Assembly (NCBI GenBank): GCA_037976565.1
Contig: CP137686.1
Coordinates: 682,001-746,000, forward strand
Length of the DNA: 64,000 nucleotides
Origin: Mesocentrotus franciscanus
Taxonomy: Eukaryota > Echinodermata > Echinoidea > Camarodonta > Strongylocentrotidae
Direction of reading: 5' to 3'
The position numbers and the translations under genes were made by a program. A model generated the notes under the pieces. That model was not told the origin of the DNA. It worked only from the letters and a program-made list of their open reading frames with translations, and did no database searches. Position 1 is the stretch's first letter. The number at the start of each line of letters is the position of its first letter. Of the stretch, positions 35,396 through 48,273 are shown in pieces.

Positions 35396-35692
35396 TATAA
35401 TAATGATATATCTTGTTTACCAAGGGTAGCCTCATCAGTATTAATAATGTTCTCCCTGAGGGCCCTGCAATTATATTAATACCCCAGCTTTAAATAGCAG
35501 AGCTACTGTGGTGCAGCGGTCAAGGAACTTCTTCCTGGCGGGTACCCATTTACCACACCAGGTTGAAAAGTAGCAAATGCAGATTAATATCTTGCCAATG
35601 GACATTTAATGCCGTAGCGGGAGTCGAATCGTGAACCATGTGATTCCCAGTCCAGCGACAGTCCAGCATAGCTAGACCACGACACCTCCACT
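35396..35692 (-). mobile_element. tRNA-derived SINE, minus orientation
   Basis: Shares CAAGGGTAGCCTCATCAGTA, GAGGGCCCTGCAA and the GGTACCCATTTA segment with other copies; the head at the right end is B-box-like on the minus strand (GATTCGACTCCCGCT). Confidence 0.6.
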
Positions 35693-35850
35693 GTGATTGG
35701 GAAGTAGATTGGGGAAAGACTTCATTGGTATTGGACCAAATGGCAATTTACAGATAGTATTTTTGTAAGAGGCAGCGAATGGGGAAATTAGTCTCCTTCT
35801 CCTCCTATTTCTTCTTTTTTTCTTTAATTTCTCTTATCAGTTGATAACTT

Positions 35851-36590
35851 CGACATGTTCCCGGTTGTATCCGCCCCAATCCTACACCCCTCAACATGTT
35901 CCCGGTCGTATACGCCCCCATCCCACACCCATCAACATGTTCCCGATTGTATACGCCCCCATCCCACTCCCCTCCACATGTTCCCGGTCGTATATGCCCC
36001 CATCCTACACCCCTCAACATGTTCCCGATTGTATATGCTCCCATCCTACACCCCTTAACATGTTCCCGGTTGTATACGCCCCCATCCCACACCCTCAACA
36101 TGTTCCCGGTCGTATATGCCCCCATCCCACACCCTCAACATGTTCCCGGTCGTATATGCCCCCATCCCACACCCTCAACATGTTCCCGGTCGTATACCCC
36201 CATCCCACACCCTCAACATGTTCCCGGTCGTATATTCCCCCATCCCACACCCCTCAACATGTTCCCGGTCGTATATGCCCCCATCCCACACCCCTCAACA
36301 TGTTCCCGGTCGTATATGCCCCCATCCCACACCCCTCAACATGTTCCCGGTCGTATATGCCCCCATCCAACATCCCTCAACATGTTCCCGGTCGTATATG
36401 CCCCCATCCCACACCCTCAACATGTTCCCGGTTGTATATGCCCCATCCCACACCCTCAACATGTTCCCGGTCGTATATGCCCCCATCCCACACCCCTTAA
36501 CATGTTCCCAGTTGTATACGCCCCCATCCCACACCCTCAACATGTTCCCGGTTGTATACGCCCCCATCCCACTCCCCTCAACAGTCCTCG
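35851..36590. repeat. Minisatellite, 18 units of 37-41 bp
   Basis: Unit: CATGTTCCCGGTCGTATATG followed by CCCCCATCCCACACCCCTCAA. CATGTTCCC occurs 18 times from 35854 to 36540. Most units are 40-41 bp, so the frame rotates and all three plus frames look open; the resulting His/Pro/Cys-rich peptides are not genes. Confidence 0.95.
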
Positions 36591-36599
36591 AAAATAAAT

Positions 36600-39080
36600 G
36601 ATATACCACAAGATGACATAAAGATTTCACAATTTCTGCATGTGAAAACTATACATTCTTAAATATACTAGGGGTTTTTTAAATCCGCAAGTGGAATTAT
36701 TTATCCAATCAACTTTGGGCATTCTTTTTAAACCTAACTTGGTTAATATTTGCACATTTTAAACTAAATATTGTATATTTTGACCATAATTGGGCAATAT
36801 ATCACTCAAGTTGGCTAAGGAAAATGCATATATTTGGTTGAATACATAGTTCCCGTCGTGCTGGGCAAATTTTTTTCCCAATATTTCTTTTAAATCGTAC
36901 ATTATACTTTTGGTATTTCTTTGCGCCAGAATGGGAAATGCATAAGCAATTCCATGCCTGATTTTCCCGCCTTTCTATGATGTATTTTCTATAAAACCGA
37001 CTTTCGTATTCCAGATGGTAGCATGTTGACCATTTTCTTTATGTCATATCCGCAAGTGGCATTTTTTCAATTGCTTTTACCAACCTGTTTCGATGCTATA
37101 CAAGACGGGATATATAAATGAGCAACGGTTTTACATTTGGAAAAGTATTAATAACTTTCAATAGTCTTAATACGTGTATACTTACGCTTCCTTGTCTTAA
37201 TCACCGCAATTAAAATTAATTACATAAATAAAATTGACCATGTAGGCGTCACATCAGTTTTTATTACGCGTTAGATCATTTTGATATGACAATTCGTAGA
37301 ATTATCTAAAATCATTTTAATTAAAGAACCAATATTATGATTATCGGAGGAAAGTAAATTAGTCCTGTTCCGGTTGCATAGCATTAGTTTCTACACGGGG
37401 AAAATTCTTCAAAACGGTGATTTCAGAAGGGAGAATAGCTGAGGCATCCATTTTCTGGTCTGTAGTAAACAAATGTTTGAGGACAAAGATATTTGTTCCC
37501 ATTATACATGTGTTTGAATATCAAAAGGTTGTCAGTAGTTGTTTTGGGTGATTCTCCTTTTTTTTGCACAAAATAGAAGGGTCAAGTAAGTGACTTTTAA
37601 ATTAATATGAATTTCAGACAGGAATTCATAATTGACATAATCACATCTTCATAATCCAGTATTATCCTATAAAAATGCAGTCATATATTTCCACACTATA
37701 CCATTCACCTATATCTTGCCATTATGTTGTTTGTGCATGCCATACACTCCATTGCTACTATGTTGCAGTCCTCTTCTTTTCTCTTTCTCCAAGCTCTCTA
37801 TCCTCTCCTCCTCCTTGCCTATCCCTTTCTTCCTTTCTTCTATTTATAATGTATATTATGTAGTTGTGTATTCGGGCGTACCCATTACAAGCTTTGCTTA
37901 CCGGAATTCGCGCCTTCTTCCTTGTAATACAAGTTCTTAAATTATATTTATGTTCCTAAGTATAAATTGTATTGTTTGAACAGATGTCAAATATGTTGTC
38001 AAATTGAATGGAAGAAAATAAATGTTCATTTGAATTGAAAAATTGAATAAAGTTCAGTTAGCCTGGCAGATTCCCTTCTTTTTTTTAATTCGCGGTACTA
38101 AATGCATGCCGAAATCACTAACAATGATATCTAAACATTTTCTTGAGAGGGTTTATTGTTTTCATTATGTCACAATGAAAATCAAATTAAAGTTTTTAGT
38201 GAGAATGGTAGTGGTAGTGGATGTGGTTGTAGTAGTGAGAGTGGCAGTGGTGATGGTGGGGATGGGGAAGTGGATGGTGGTTGTGGTGGTGGTAGCGGTG
38301 TTATTGGTTGTGACGATGGTGGCGCTGTTGCTCGTGCTCGTGAACAGTACAACGTTCAAATTTAAATTTATCAAAGTTTCCCGTGCACTTTAAATTCATC
38401 GAACAATTGTATTAGCAAATAACCAGAGATAGTGATTTAAACCAACAATTTAAACAAAACTTATTAACATTAATTGATTAACCACTCATTATTTCTCTTT
38501 AAAACATTCGCAATCATTATGATTGATTAATCAGTCATTTTCAGTAATGGTCTTTCCTAATACACGTTTAGTTCTAATTCAGTTCAGTGTAATTTTCCAA
38601 AAAATTTAAACTAATCACAAACAATGGAAACACGCATTACGATACAAACTAGAAAATAGGGGAGAAAATAACCTATCAAGTCTATCTCAAAAAGTGATTG
38701 AATTCAAGGTTTAAAACTACAACATGCAAGTAACATCTGTTCAACACTACCAGATATATTGTGAAATGCTTGCAAGAAAAAGAATGGTACTTTCCTCGGT
38801 ATTGGCCATAAGGTTTGACAGTGCAATGGATAAAGGAGTCTTTGAATCGAAAGTAGTTTGTCTTTAATTGTTTTAAAATGAATGCTTGGAGCGTTATTAC
38901 TTTCGTAACGTAGACAGGTATTATTTAACGTGTAGGTTTAGCTTTCCATGTTACTTCAATATCAAAGGTGATTTTTTTTTTTTTTTACATCCTTTTTTAA
39001 ATCTTGTCATCTTGTCATCTTCTTTATCTTCTTTCGTATCAATGTATATGCCAACTTATGGAATATTCAAGTGTCGTTTT
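36600..39080. other. Intergenic, nothing recognised
   Basis: AT-rich apart from a GTGGTGG-type purine-rich microsatellite-like patch at 38200-38340. Confidence 0.45.
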
Positions 39081-39096
39081 TTTGTTAAATGATTGC

Positions 39097-40400
39097 AGGC
39101 TTTTGTAGACCATAAGGTATTGTGGAACAATTGGAATGGCGGGACGTGGACTTGTATCGTCTCACTAAAAAAAGTGAATGAAAACACGATGAATCTTTAC
39201 GAAGTGAAGAGGCACGGCAAAACCTTTTTTTTCTTCAGAAAGACCGCATGTATACTTGTCAATTTCTTGCACAAATTTGATAGGATTTGATGAATGTATA
39301 AATATACTTAGGCCTACTATATTTATTCGAATTCAAGTGTGTTAGAATATTGTTACGAAGGGGGATTGAAAAATTTGCTATCCAGTTCGCATTTTTTTCT
39401 CTGAAACATCTTTATGCTTATTACATTCAAATATAACCACATTCCTTCTTTTACAATTTCGTGCGACATTTGCTGCATATGACTTTTAGCAGCTAAGAGA
39501 CGAGGACATGGGTACCATTCTCTCGCTCAGAACATCATTACGATCATGATGAAACATCGTTTTTCTGTCGCATACAAGAACACTATGTCTTACAAGATGT
39601 TTCATCCTTTGTAAAACGACATCAAACGATTTCAAAATGAATAACATATTGCAAAACTGTAAAAGCAAAAACAAAACAAAACAAAACAAAAATCAAACAT
39701 GGATCGCACGATAAATGTAAAGTTAGGAATTTTATTTGTCATATATTATATATTTGAAAGGTGTTGTAACGATTTAAGCTCTATTTGCTTATGTTTCATC
39801 ACCTTTGTGTGTTCATTCCTTTAACTGTATAATAGTTGCAACTTGTCTTTGATGAAACATTGTTATATTCTTTTTCACGTGAAGTCAGTTCAAATGGATT
39901 GAAAAATTGAAAATGATTTGTTATATTATACTCTTTTTCATGTGATGTTAACTCCAATAAATTGTGAAATTGTGAACATGCATAAATAAATAAATAAATA
40001 AAAATATCCTACTAAATCTGAACACAAAGCGTTGTGCAGTCTGGAGCGTGTAGACTATGCAAGCTATACAGACGATACGCAGAGCGCGGTGAACGGGGAT
40101 TCCCCAGGTGAGTCATACCTCGTGTTCGTCAAGACTCGATACAGCACGGAGATAACCGTTGCTGTATGTGATATGTCTACCCTCTAAACAGGCGGGTGGT
40201 GATGGTATTGCGCAATGTATCCGTGGAAGGCAAACCCTGGGAGAAGTACTGGCTCGTTGTCTTGAAAACACTTCCACCACTGCTGGCATCATCGCACAAA
40301 TAATTTCCGATGGAGAAACTCCCTCTCTGACTATTGAATCAAAATCGAAATTGCGGAGACGGTGGAATCCCCAAGCACGGGTGGGATATACAGTACTTTC
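39097..40400 (+). other. Exon-like segments of unknown identity
   Basis: Three patches stand out from the AT-rich background. 39097-39172 follows ATGATTGCAG and reads A-F-V-D-H-K-V-L-W-N-N-W-N-G-G-T-W-T-C-I. 40040-40107 follows GTTGTGCAG and ends in a consensus donor CCCCAG/GTGAGT. 40192 onward follows CTAAACAG and is open in two frames. Read without splicing, the middle patch stays open to TAA near 40186 and ends S-Y-L-V-F-V-K-T. I could not combine them into one model with matching phases and recognise no domain, so they may be a decayed gene or an untranslated transcript. Confidence 0.2.
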
Positions 40401-41079
40401 CAATCTATATTTAGATCATCGATCAGAAAATGCTATATTTCACGGCTGTAAGTGTAAGCTCTGCTGTGTATGACCTATTCAGTAATGAAAATGCCGCAAT
40501 ATCCATCACGATCAGAAAGTTTATTTCGAACATCGGGGTTTTTTTCTTTCTGTTTTTACCCTTGGTAAGGTATAAATACATGTTATTCAGAAGAAAGCCA
40601 TTCAATTTTTGTGAGGTGCTCGACTTGGAAATATCAAAGATTGTAACCCAGTTACTAGCTCACTTTGCTCAGAATAACACTGAAGACAATTTATTTGAAG
40701 GAAATTTACCCGTATATGGTAAGTCCTAATTGATTTTGTATTAATGCATTGATGTTCGTTGTATAGTAAGATTTTTTTTTTTTTTTTTTGAAAATGGGAC
40801 CATATTAGTTTTGTGCATATTGTAGCGTTCACATTCGTCACTTTTAATACTTCTCTTCTAGAAGGAAGATTAATAATCCACTTATCATTGGAAAATTCAC
40901 ACAAAACAGCTAATATGCCTTCATTTTGACTTTTAACTTCTTTTTTGTTCACTATTGTCACGAAAAGGAGAATTCTTACTTCTTTTGAAGCACTGTAATT
41001 TGAGCCAAAAATTGGCAAAACCTTGACCTAAGCCTATTTTTGTTAATCATTTCGGGCTTTATAAACAACTATAGGTATA

Positions 41080-41223
41080 AACGGGTACCTGATAGGCCAG
41101 AGCGCTACATAATTGGCTGCCAGCTAAGACTGGGGTAATAATGTTGGAGCGCAAGAAGCGTCACGACGTAACGGACATGTGCGCTATATTAGGAAGCCAT
41201 GCACCACTATTATTATTATTATT
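41080..41223 (+). mobile_element. SINE 3' fragment with (ATT)n tail, plus orientation
   Basis: GGGTACCTGATAGG, GGGGTAATAATG, then GCGCTATATTAGGAAGC and (ATT)n match the 3' half of the 55.5 kb copy. Confidence 0.5.
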
Positions 41224-41229
41224 ACACAT

Positions 41230-42340
41230 GGATTTAATATCTTCATCAGGGCATCATTTCACGTAACCGTCATAAGTATAAGATCGCCGAAATCAGATTG
41301 AAAAACGGGTAAATTTTGTTACAAGTGTTTTAATGAGATGTCCACGAACTGGTGCTTATTACGGTTTTGTAAAACGATGCTCAGGTGCTACGTCCTAACA
41401 TTTCCCCCATCTTTAGTCGTTCTTGATAGAAACAAAAATTACTTATTTAGCGATAGGGAAATGCCAAGTCACAGTCAATTACATCGTCAATCGGCAAAAA
41501 GCACTTTCTCGTTTACTGAACAGTTATTTTAAGCACTAGGCTATAGATATGAAAGTTGATAGTGAAGGTGTAACCTGAGATATGTGATAAATCATATACT
41601 ATTTTTTGTTTCTATTCCTGTGTCGGTAATCTATAAAATTGAAAACACGCATGGTATTTCTGTTCATTAATTGTAATGCGTTTATTCGAAGAACATCTCG
41701 TTTGGATCGAGAAAAAACTTTTTAAACACAGTATCGTATTATCAATCTGAAAATTGCTTCTTAAAGATTGTGTCTGGAAAACTTTGCAATTAGAGTTTAA
41801 CTTTTTTTTAATTACTTGTTTAGTGATAAATAACGACTTTACAAAGATCTCATCTCAATCAGAAAGTTTGAAATCCAAAAGATTGCGATACGAAACCTTT
41901 CACAGACGATTACTTGTTCAGGGTACAAAGACATCGCGCGCGTGCTGCTTCTAACTGATTTTGCTTCCAGACCGGGTAAGTTTCTCTATCTCTCCATCTC
42001 TCAATTATGAATTGTAAAGCGTGTTTAGAGTACATCTGCAATAGTTGAATTAGAGTAACCTTTTCTAAATAGTTTTTGATGTTGTCGTGTCATTTCCGTT
42101 CGCCCAAACTACAATGTGTTAGTGTTTAATTTGATCAACAATGTTTGAATCATATACGTCATATTTTTAACAAAATACTAAAAAATACTTAAAATGTAAT
42201 TAGTGGTTTTACTGAATTCAATTTGCATCTCCATCACGTTAACCAAAACTCTATGACCCTTGACCCCTGTCACTAACAAGTTACAATATACTGAAATCGC
42301 TGTATCTGATTGGCTGTGAGCAAATTGTAGCAGTTGATAC
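41230..42340. other. Intergenic, nothing recognised
   Basis: AT-rich, no coding or shared repeat signal noted. Confidence 0.4.
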
Positions 42341-42346
42341 TTGCAG

Positions 42347-42495
42347 TCTTCTTCTTCTTCTTCTTCTTCTTCTTCTTCTTCTCTTCTTCTTCTTCTTCTT
42401 CTTCTTCTTCTTCTTCTTCTTCGTCTTCTTCTTCTTCTCCTTTTTCTTCTTCTCCTCCTTTTTCTCCTTCTTTTTCTTCTTCTTCTTCTTCTTCT
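42347..42495. repeat. (CTT)n / (TTC)n microsatellite
   Basis: About 150 bp of pyrimidine trinucleotides, with imperfections at 42421-42470. It produces artefactual poly-Ser, poly-Leu, poly-Arg and poly-Glu frames on both strands. Confidence 0.95.
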
Positions 42496-42952
42496 CACCG
42501 GGTCAACATCACAGCCTCTACCTTGCAAATCAATATTTATTTCCTGCCATGCACCATTCATTATCATTTTGAAGAGGTGTATTAATAGTAAACCAATAAA
42601 GCATACTGTTTCGAACAATATTCTACTCATGTGCAACCAAGAAAACTTTGACCTTGATTTGTTATCTTTACCTTTGCCGAAAAACAAATAAGGTCATTTC
42701 CGCTGATAACTCAATGAAACTGTGTATTATGATAGTATGACCAAGGTAGTATGAGTGAAAATATATTTTGTCTAATAATTTGGCAAATAAAATGGAAAAA
42801 GGTTCACTGTTCTGTTTCATGTGTTTAAATGACATGATAGCAGGATTTCAACAAGGCTTTGTCTATGTTATTCAATAATCTTAGCACTTAAAACAGAAAT
42901 TGGTATATATTTTGAGCAATCCTCAGGCATTGGTTGTTGTTCTTCTTATTAT

Positions 42953-42970
42953 TATTATCATTGTTATTAC

Positions 42971-43018
<48 letters not shown>

Positions 43019-43035
43019 CATTATTATTATATAAT
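42953..43035. repeat. (ATT)n microsatellite
   Basis: ATT trinucleotides with a few ATC and ACT variants. Confidence 0.9.
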
Positions 43036-43431
43036 ATATACTAAAATGTACATCGGTAATTTGAAGTGTAATTGACCGCCTTCGGCAAACTGAAATAAAA
43101 GCAGTCCAAACGCCTACGGCTTATAACTTCGGGTCACGGTCATACTGTGCTCTGCGTAGATAGTTAGACGCCTTCACTTACACGGTGTGCCATTGCGAGG
43201 TCTTTGTCATGTGCACACACAAATGACAATGCACTCACGTTTTTGTTTAATTCATGTCTCTGGGACCGATGTTTACTATCCTCAATGAAAAGGTTTAACA
43301 TTTCCGTACAATGCCGTGATATCACCAACAAGGGCGCAAACATAGTTCGAGTCTCCTTATTAATTATCAAGAACCTAAATACTACTGTACTTATACTAAC
43401 ACTACCACTAACCCTACTACTACTGCTACAA

Positions 43432-43787
43432 TAATTATAATGATAATAATAATGATGATGATAATAACGATGAAAATAATAATAATAACGATGATAATAA
43501 TAATGATGTTGTCATAAAGCGCCTTTTCAATTAAGTAACAGTATAACAGAAAACAATTTACAGTGTACTTTTGCGATCACTAGATTCGGCTACATTTCTG
43601 CTCTTTGATACACATTCACCACTCCCTGGGAAGCATTCTAACTTCGTGGCCACACTGATATGCTATTCTAACTATACAATGACATTCTAAGCATCATACC
43701 GGATATCCATTTAACACATGGGTGGTGGAGAGGAGCAATGTAGATAGCAGGGTGATATATATATATATATATAATTATATATATATT
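43432..43787 (-). mobile_element. tRNA-derived SINE, minus orientation, truncated at a TA repeat
   Basis: Begins with an imperfect (AAT)n tail and AAGCGCCTTTTCAATTAAG, then CACCACTCCCTGGGAAGCAT and ACCGGATATCCATTTAACAC, matching the 10.6 kb copy. The tRNA-like head is replaced by a (TA)n run at 43750-43787. Confidence 0.5.
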
Positions 43788-44496
43788 ATGGTGGGATCCA
43801 CCTTGTATTAGTTATTGTATTGTATTATGTATTAGTTGTTGCTATGTCGGACAATATTTCGTGAATAGAGGGTCATGTTTTCACAAAAGGTTGGGTAACG
43901 CGACCCGACGCGATTGCCGATGACTCGAAGCAGGGAGGTGAGACAGATCCTCCCTGCTCGAGGTATTAAACCATACAGTAGTATAGTACAGATATGTTTT
44001 GCTGAAACGCATTAAACGGACTTTTATGGTGTACAGCTCTATATAGATGCCTATTCTATTTGTATGCATGTTTTCGAAACACAACTAATTGGACAATCTC
44101 AAAAGCATATTTTGACCTTCAAAATGTCCAGTAACAACAAAAGGAAACATTGTTTATAACATGTACAAGCAATTATACTATACTTTACACTATTGTAAAA
44201 GAAAAAAAAATATCAGTTCCAATGTAGTTTAAAATTGTCTATTCCGCGCGCATCCAAATAGGGGCGGGTACATGCCTTCACTTAATCATGAATATTCAGT
44301 GGTTGCCCAAGCTCATGTTTAATGCATGACTTTCAGGAGTTGAGGGAAAGAAATGGGGTTGTCCCTTTCTCTTATACCCATTGTGTGTGAAGGTAAACAA
44401 ACCACCAAGAGATGTTGTGTGAACCCTGTGCGGAGGTGTATATTATGTGCCTGGATTCAATCTCTCGCTCTACTGCTTCTATTATTTGTTTAGTTG

Positions 44497-44524
44497 TCTC
44501 TCTCTCTCTCATTCTCTCTCTCTT

Positions 44525-44555
<31 letters not shown>

Positions 44556-44843
44556 GGGTAGATAAAGACAACCCTTGGCCTATATTATAATGATGACATG
44601 GTATTTTCATACAACAGCTGTACTTTGCTTTTCGTGACAGTGGATTACATAATTAGAGACAAATCTGTCAAAAGGGCTTCAAGGGGAAACGTAAGAGTAG
44701 ACATGCTTATAGTTGGCCGTTTCCCATAGATGGTGACGATTATATATAAGTGACCGCAGTAGACGGGTGACCTTTTAAAAGAAGTGACTACTACGACAGT
44801 TTCGACTTTCAGTATTTATATAAAAATGTCAAAAAGTCTCTCC

Positions 44844-44877
<34 letters not shown>
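44497..44877. repeat. Two (CT)n microsatellites
   Basis: (CT)n at 44497-44552 and again at 44845-44877, separated by about 290 bp of unremarkable sequence. Confidence 0.85.
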
Positions 44878-44881
<4 letters not shown>

Positions 44882-45959
44882 ACCACCCTATCTCTCAAAC
44901 CCCTCTATCTCTCTGCAGCCGGTATTCAAACCCAAAATATTCTCACGCAATCTTTAAAAAATCTCTTTTGATAATACGATTCTGATCATTTTAAAGTCGT
45001 TAACCCCCTTACAGAGACAATAACATGAAATGCTGGTATCAGTGAGAGGAGAACTATTGCAAAGTCACGATGAAATGCCTATTGATTTAGAAGGAAGGTT
45101 CGCTGTTCTTTTTTTGTCCACATAAACGGTTACCATGGGACCACTGTTTATGGCGAAAACAAACAAAACTCAAAGAAAGCGCTTTTGCGCTGTCCGTCAC
45201 GATTGACGAAAGTTGTTTATTTTTCAAATCAAATCAATCAAAATGATGATCAGGTTTAGCTGTGCCATGACACGATACAATATTTTGTGCACGTTTCCAT
45301 TTCTTGTTGACGTTTAGATGTCATTTAACACCAATTGAAAGCAATTGTCTGTATACTATAAGACTATGCACAATCAAACTTATTCTTCAATCATACATAA
45401 TGGTACATTATAGTATATTTGAATATATATGTTACAATTTACAAACATGCCTTATGATTATGTGGTGACCCGACATTTGATTGGCTCCTGCGACAATTAT
45501 TGCTCCCGTCTTCTTTATTTGGTCTAAGGTATAGGATTGGGATTAGGGTAGATCTATCGTACAGGGGTTGGGATTGCGATTGGGTTTTAGGTTAGGTTTA
45601 CGAGTATAGGGATAGGTATACTGTTTTGGTCCAGGATTGAAAGTGAAAATTCGGTCGGTGTATATGACATTGACGCAGAGCGTTATTGACGCAGAGCATT
45701 ATTGCCGCAGGAGCATTTGTCGTACAATCGACTATGTCGACAAGAAGTGAATTCTGAGGTAACAAAAGTAAATGCCATCAAAGTAGACCTGTCAAATTAA
45801 AGCGAAGAAAGAAAAGGTTGTTTACAGTACAGAACGGGCGAGATATGACAATGATTATTGTAAAAAGAAAGAAATAAACCGTAAACTTATAAACGACTCC
45901 CCTATATTTGATATATATGTAATGTGAAATAGTGTCACGTGATACTTAACATTTTTTTA

Positions 45960-46144
45960 TGAAGACGATCGCAACTATTTTTTAATCATCGACTCAAGGG
46001 CAATTTCAATACTCTGTTTTATATCCCATCGAAATCATGTACGGATTACGTAATACGTCATTGTCATGTTAACGCATTTCAATGGGTGACATACAAGGCT
46101 TTTGAAATTGCCTTAGGGTTTTCGAAAGTAGTTGCTATCGTGTT
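45960..46144. mobile_element. Palindromic MITE (AACACGATAGCAACTAC family), copy 2
   Basis: AGACGATCGCAACTATTT at left and AAGTAGTTGCTATCGTGTT at right; the centre ATGTACGGATTACGTAATAC aligns with the reverse complement of the 16.9 kb copy. Confidence 0.65.
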
Positions 46145-46149
46145 CATGT

Positions 46150-47900
46150 AATATAAACAACTGTTTGTATGTTTTCAAATATCTTTTATTACAATCATCA
46201 TAACACGTGTGTTTGGTCAAAGGTTGTAACTTTCAGTTTCGCTCAGTTTCTTGTTCAATCCTTTAGATCACGAAAGAAAATTGTAAAATAATGCTGTTTT
46301 CTCCTCTTGTATATTCACAGTCGATTTAGTCTTCCATTTGGAAACGATACAACCAATACCTTCTGGCCGATTTCTGTTTGCTATGGATATTATGATCAAA
46401 ACAAACGCCTCATTTCGTCCCTGTCCTTGCCTTCTATACACTCACTTTATTACGTAGAGTTGTGGTTCGGTGGATTTGATTAACCTTTTAACGTTTGTTT
46501 GTTTTCATCCTGTTGCTATTAAATAGTATACCTTGTATAATCTTCCGTAACCAAATATTGACTTACTATTATATACAACTCAAAACAGATTCAATGGAGG
46601 AAGGTATCATAATCAATGACGTATGTACATGACCTTCTAATGTAAATAAAACAATGATATAATTCATTGAAATCTAATTAAACAGATATATACTTAATAG
46701 GTCAGGGAGGAAAATAGCAAGGGAGAGGGGGGAGACAGGCCGACACCGCGAGAGGGAGGGGGGGGGGAGAACAAATGAAAGAAAGATATATAGGACATCC
46801 AGTAGCTAGTTATAGGGTGTCCCAGTTGCATGGCATAACAGGTTGGAAAATGGAGAGAAAAGGGACAGAAAGAAAGACAGGGGGCAATATAAAAAGAGAT
46901 TATGTGACCCCTCCCACACTTTGCTTTCACACGACGTCCTTGGTCTCTCGCAAATCATCCACCTACAAGTATTAATAATAATAATAATAATAATAATAGT
47001 GTAAACTTATAGACACCGTCCAGGGACGCTCATGGCGCTATCTCAGCAACATATCTCTTTAGTACAAGTAAAGTTAATGTTTATTTGATAATAGAGATAT
47101 ACCATCAGAAATTCAAAAACTCAAAAACAATTTTGCAACACCCATTTCAATCCTCAGCTTCGCCCGTTTTTGTCTGCTTTTGTTTGTTTGTTTTTGTATT
47201 AAAATGTTGACTATGTTTTTAATAGACTAGATGAATTATTCGAGATTCAATGTCCAAGTGATTTTAAATATTGGGCAAAGTTGAGCTGCCCTCTATATAG
47301 TTTATTGTATTCTCTTTCTTTTTTTCCTTTTTTTTAATGCTCATAAAACGAGAACGCGGGTGTCTGTTGTTTAATGGTTCGACAGCTTATGTCATTGAAC
47401 TTTGCACCGAGCTTAGTCCCAAAGTCTAACTGCTTTAACGTCACGCAATTTATTGCATGCTTCGATAGACTCTACACACAACAACCAGGCCCTTTGTCAT
47501 CCTGGTTTAGGGGCCCTCATCAAAACAGACACTAGGTTGGAATAGCGTTTTACGATTACCTTTTGCGCTCTTTGACTTTAGAAGGCCCATAACACCGTCC
47601 CATTCGGTTGAGCTAGCTGCTTCTCGAAAGCAATGGTTCCCGATGCGCTTATGATGAAGGACTTGGCCAGGATCAAGTAGATCAATGAGGAGCACTTACC
47701 AATGAATTTGTTGAATTTCTTCGCGCTTTTATCTCTGATTTCCAGCCCCATTGTTGGTTGCGAAGCAGGATAGCTTAACCAGTGCTTGGATATTCCGAAT
47801 TTAAATTCCACTTTGCTTGGCAGAGGATAGGTCGACGATACCCACCTACTTAATCCTGTGACGGCTTGATATAAGAACTCTCTGTTTCATTCATTTCATC
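46150..47900. other. Region upstream of TNF ligand 2, nothing certain
   Basis: Holds a short (ATA)n at 46974-46996 and a purine-rich patch at 46700-46790. The promoter and any 5' exon of the second TNF gene must lie here or further upstream, but no donor could be assigned with confidence. Confidence 0.35.
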
Positions 47901-47905
47901 TCCAG

Positions 47906-47922
47906 TTCTTAACTTGGTAAAG
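47906..47922 (+). other. 5' UTR of TNF ligand 2 first coding exon
   Basis: A strong acceptor, CATTTCATCTCCAG, ends at 47905, only 17 nt before the ATG, implying an upstream non-coding exon. Confidence 0.35.
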
Positions 47923-48273
47923 ATGGATCAGAAATTGCTTCCTGCGTACGCGCCAACAACCGTGGACCTCATGTCACCATCGGCAAAGTTGCCGACGAGA
48001 TTCCCGCCATTGGCGCCTAAATGGACGGAGCCACACCAGACAGGCGTACAGAGAGACGATCGCTCCAGCGGAAGTTTGTGTCGCACTATCGTACTGTGTG
48101 TTCTGGCTCTGGCCATCTGCGCTGGCTTCGTCCTGCTCTTCATTCAAATGAGGGACCTCGAACGACAGGTACACCAACTAAGAGAACTGACCTACGAAGC
48201 CGGAAGTTACGGGTCATTTGACGACGAAGAAACGCAACCAGATCAGACGTCCCATCACCGAACACCTGAAAAG
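47923..48273 (+). CDS. TNF ligand 2, exon 1: tail, TM anchor, coiled coil
   Basis: 117 codons, phase 0 end at AAG/GTAAGG. No signal peptide; the hydrophobic run R-T-I-V-L-C-V-L-A-L-A-I-C-A-G-F-V-L-L-F is followed by M-R-D-L-E-R-Q-V-H-Q-L-R-E-L. Noticeably GC-richer than its flanks, as expected of coding sequence. Confidence 0.85.

Noticed and set aside
35896..36597. Long His/Pro/Cys-rich open frames (up to 233 codons)
   Set aside because: Produced by the 18-unit minisatellite; all three forward frames look alike.
40113..40403. 96-codon minus-strand frame
   Set aside because: Overlaps the plus-strand exon-like patch, which has better splice signals; no domain seen.
42178..42687. 169-codon minus-strand frame with Arg and Glu runs, and matching plus-strand Ser/Leu frames
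   Set aside because: Entirely due to the (CTT)n microsatellite.
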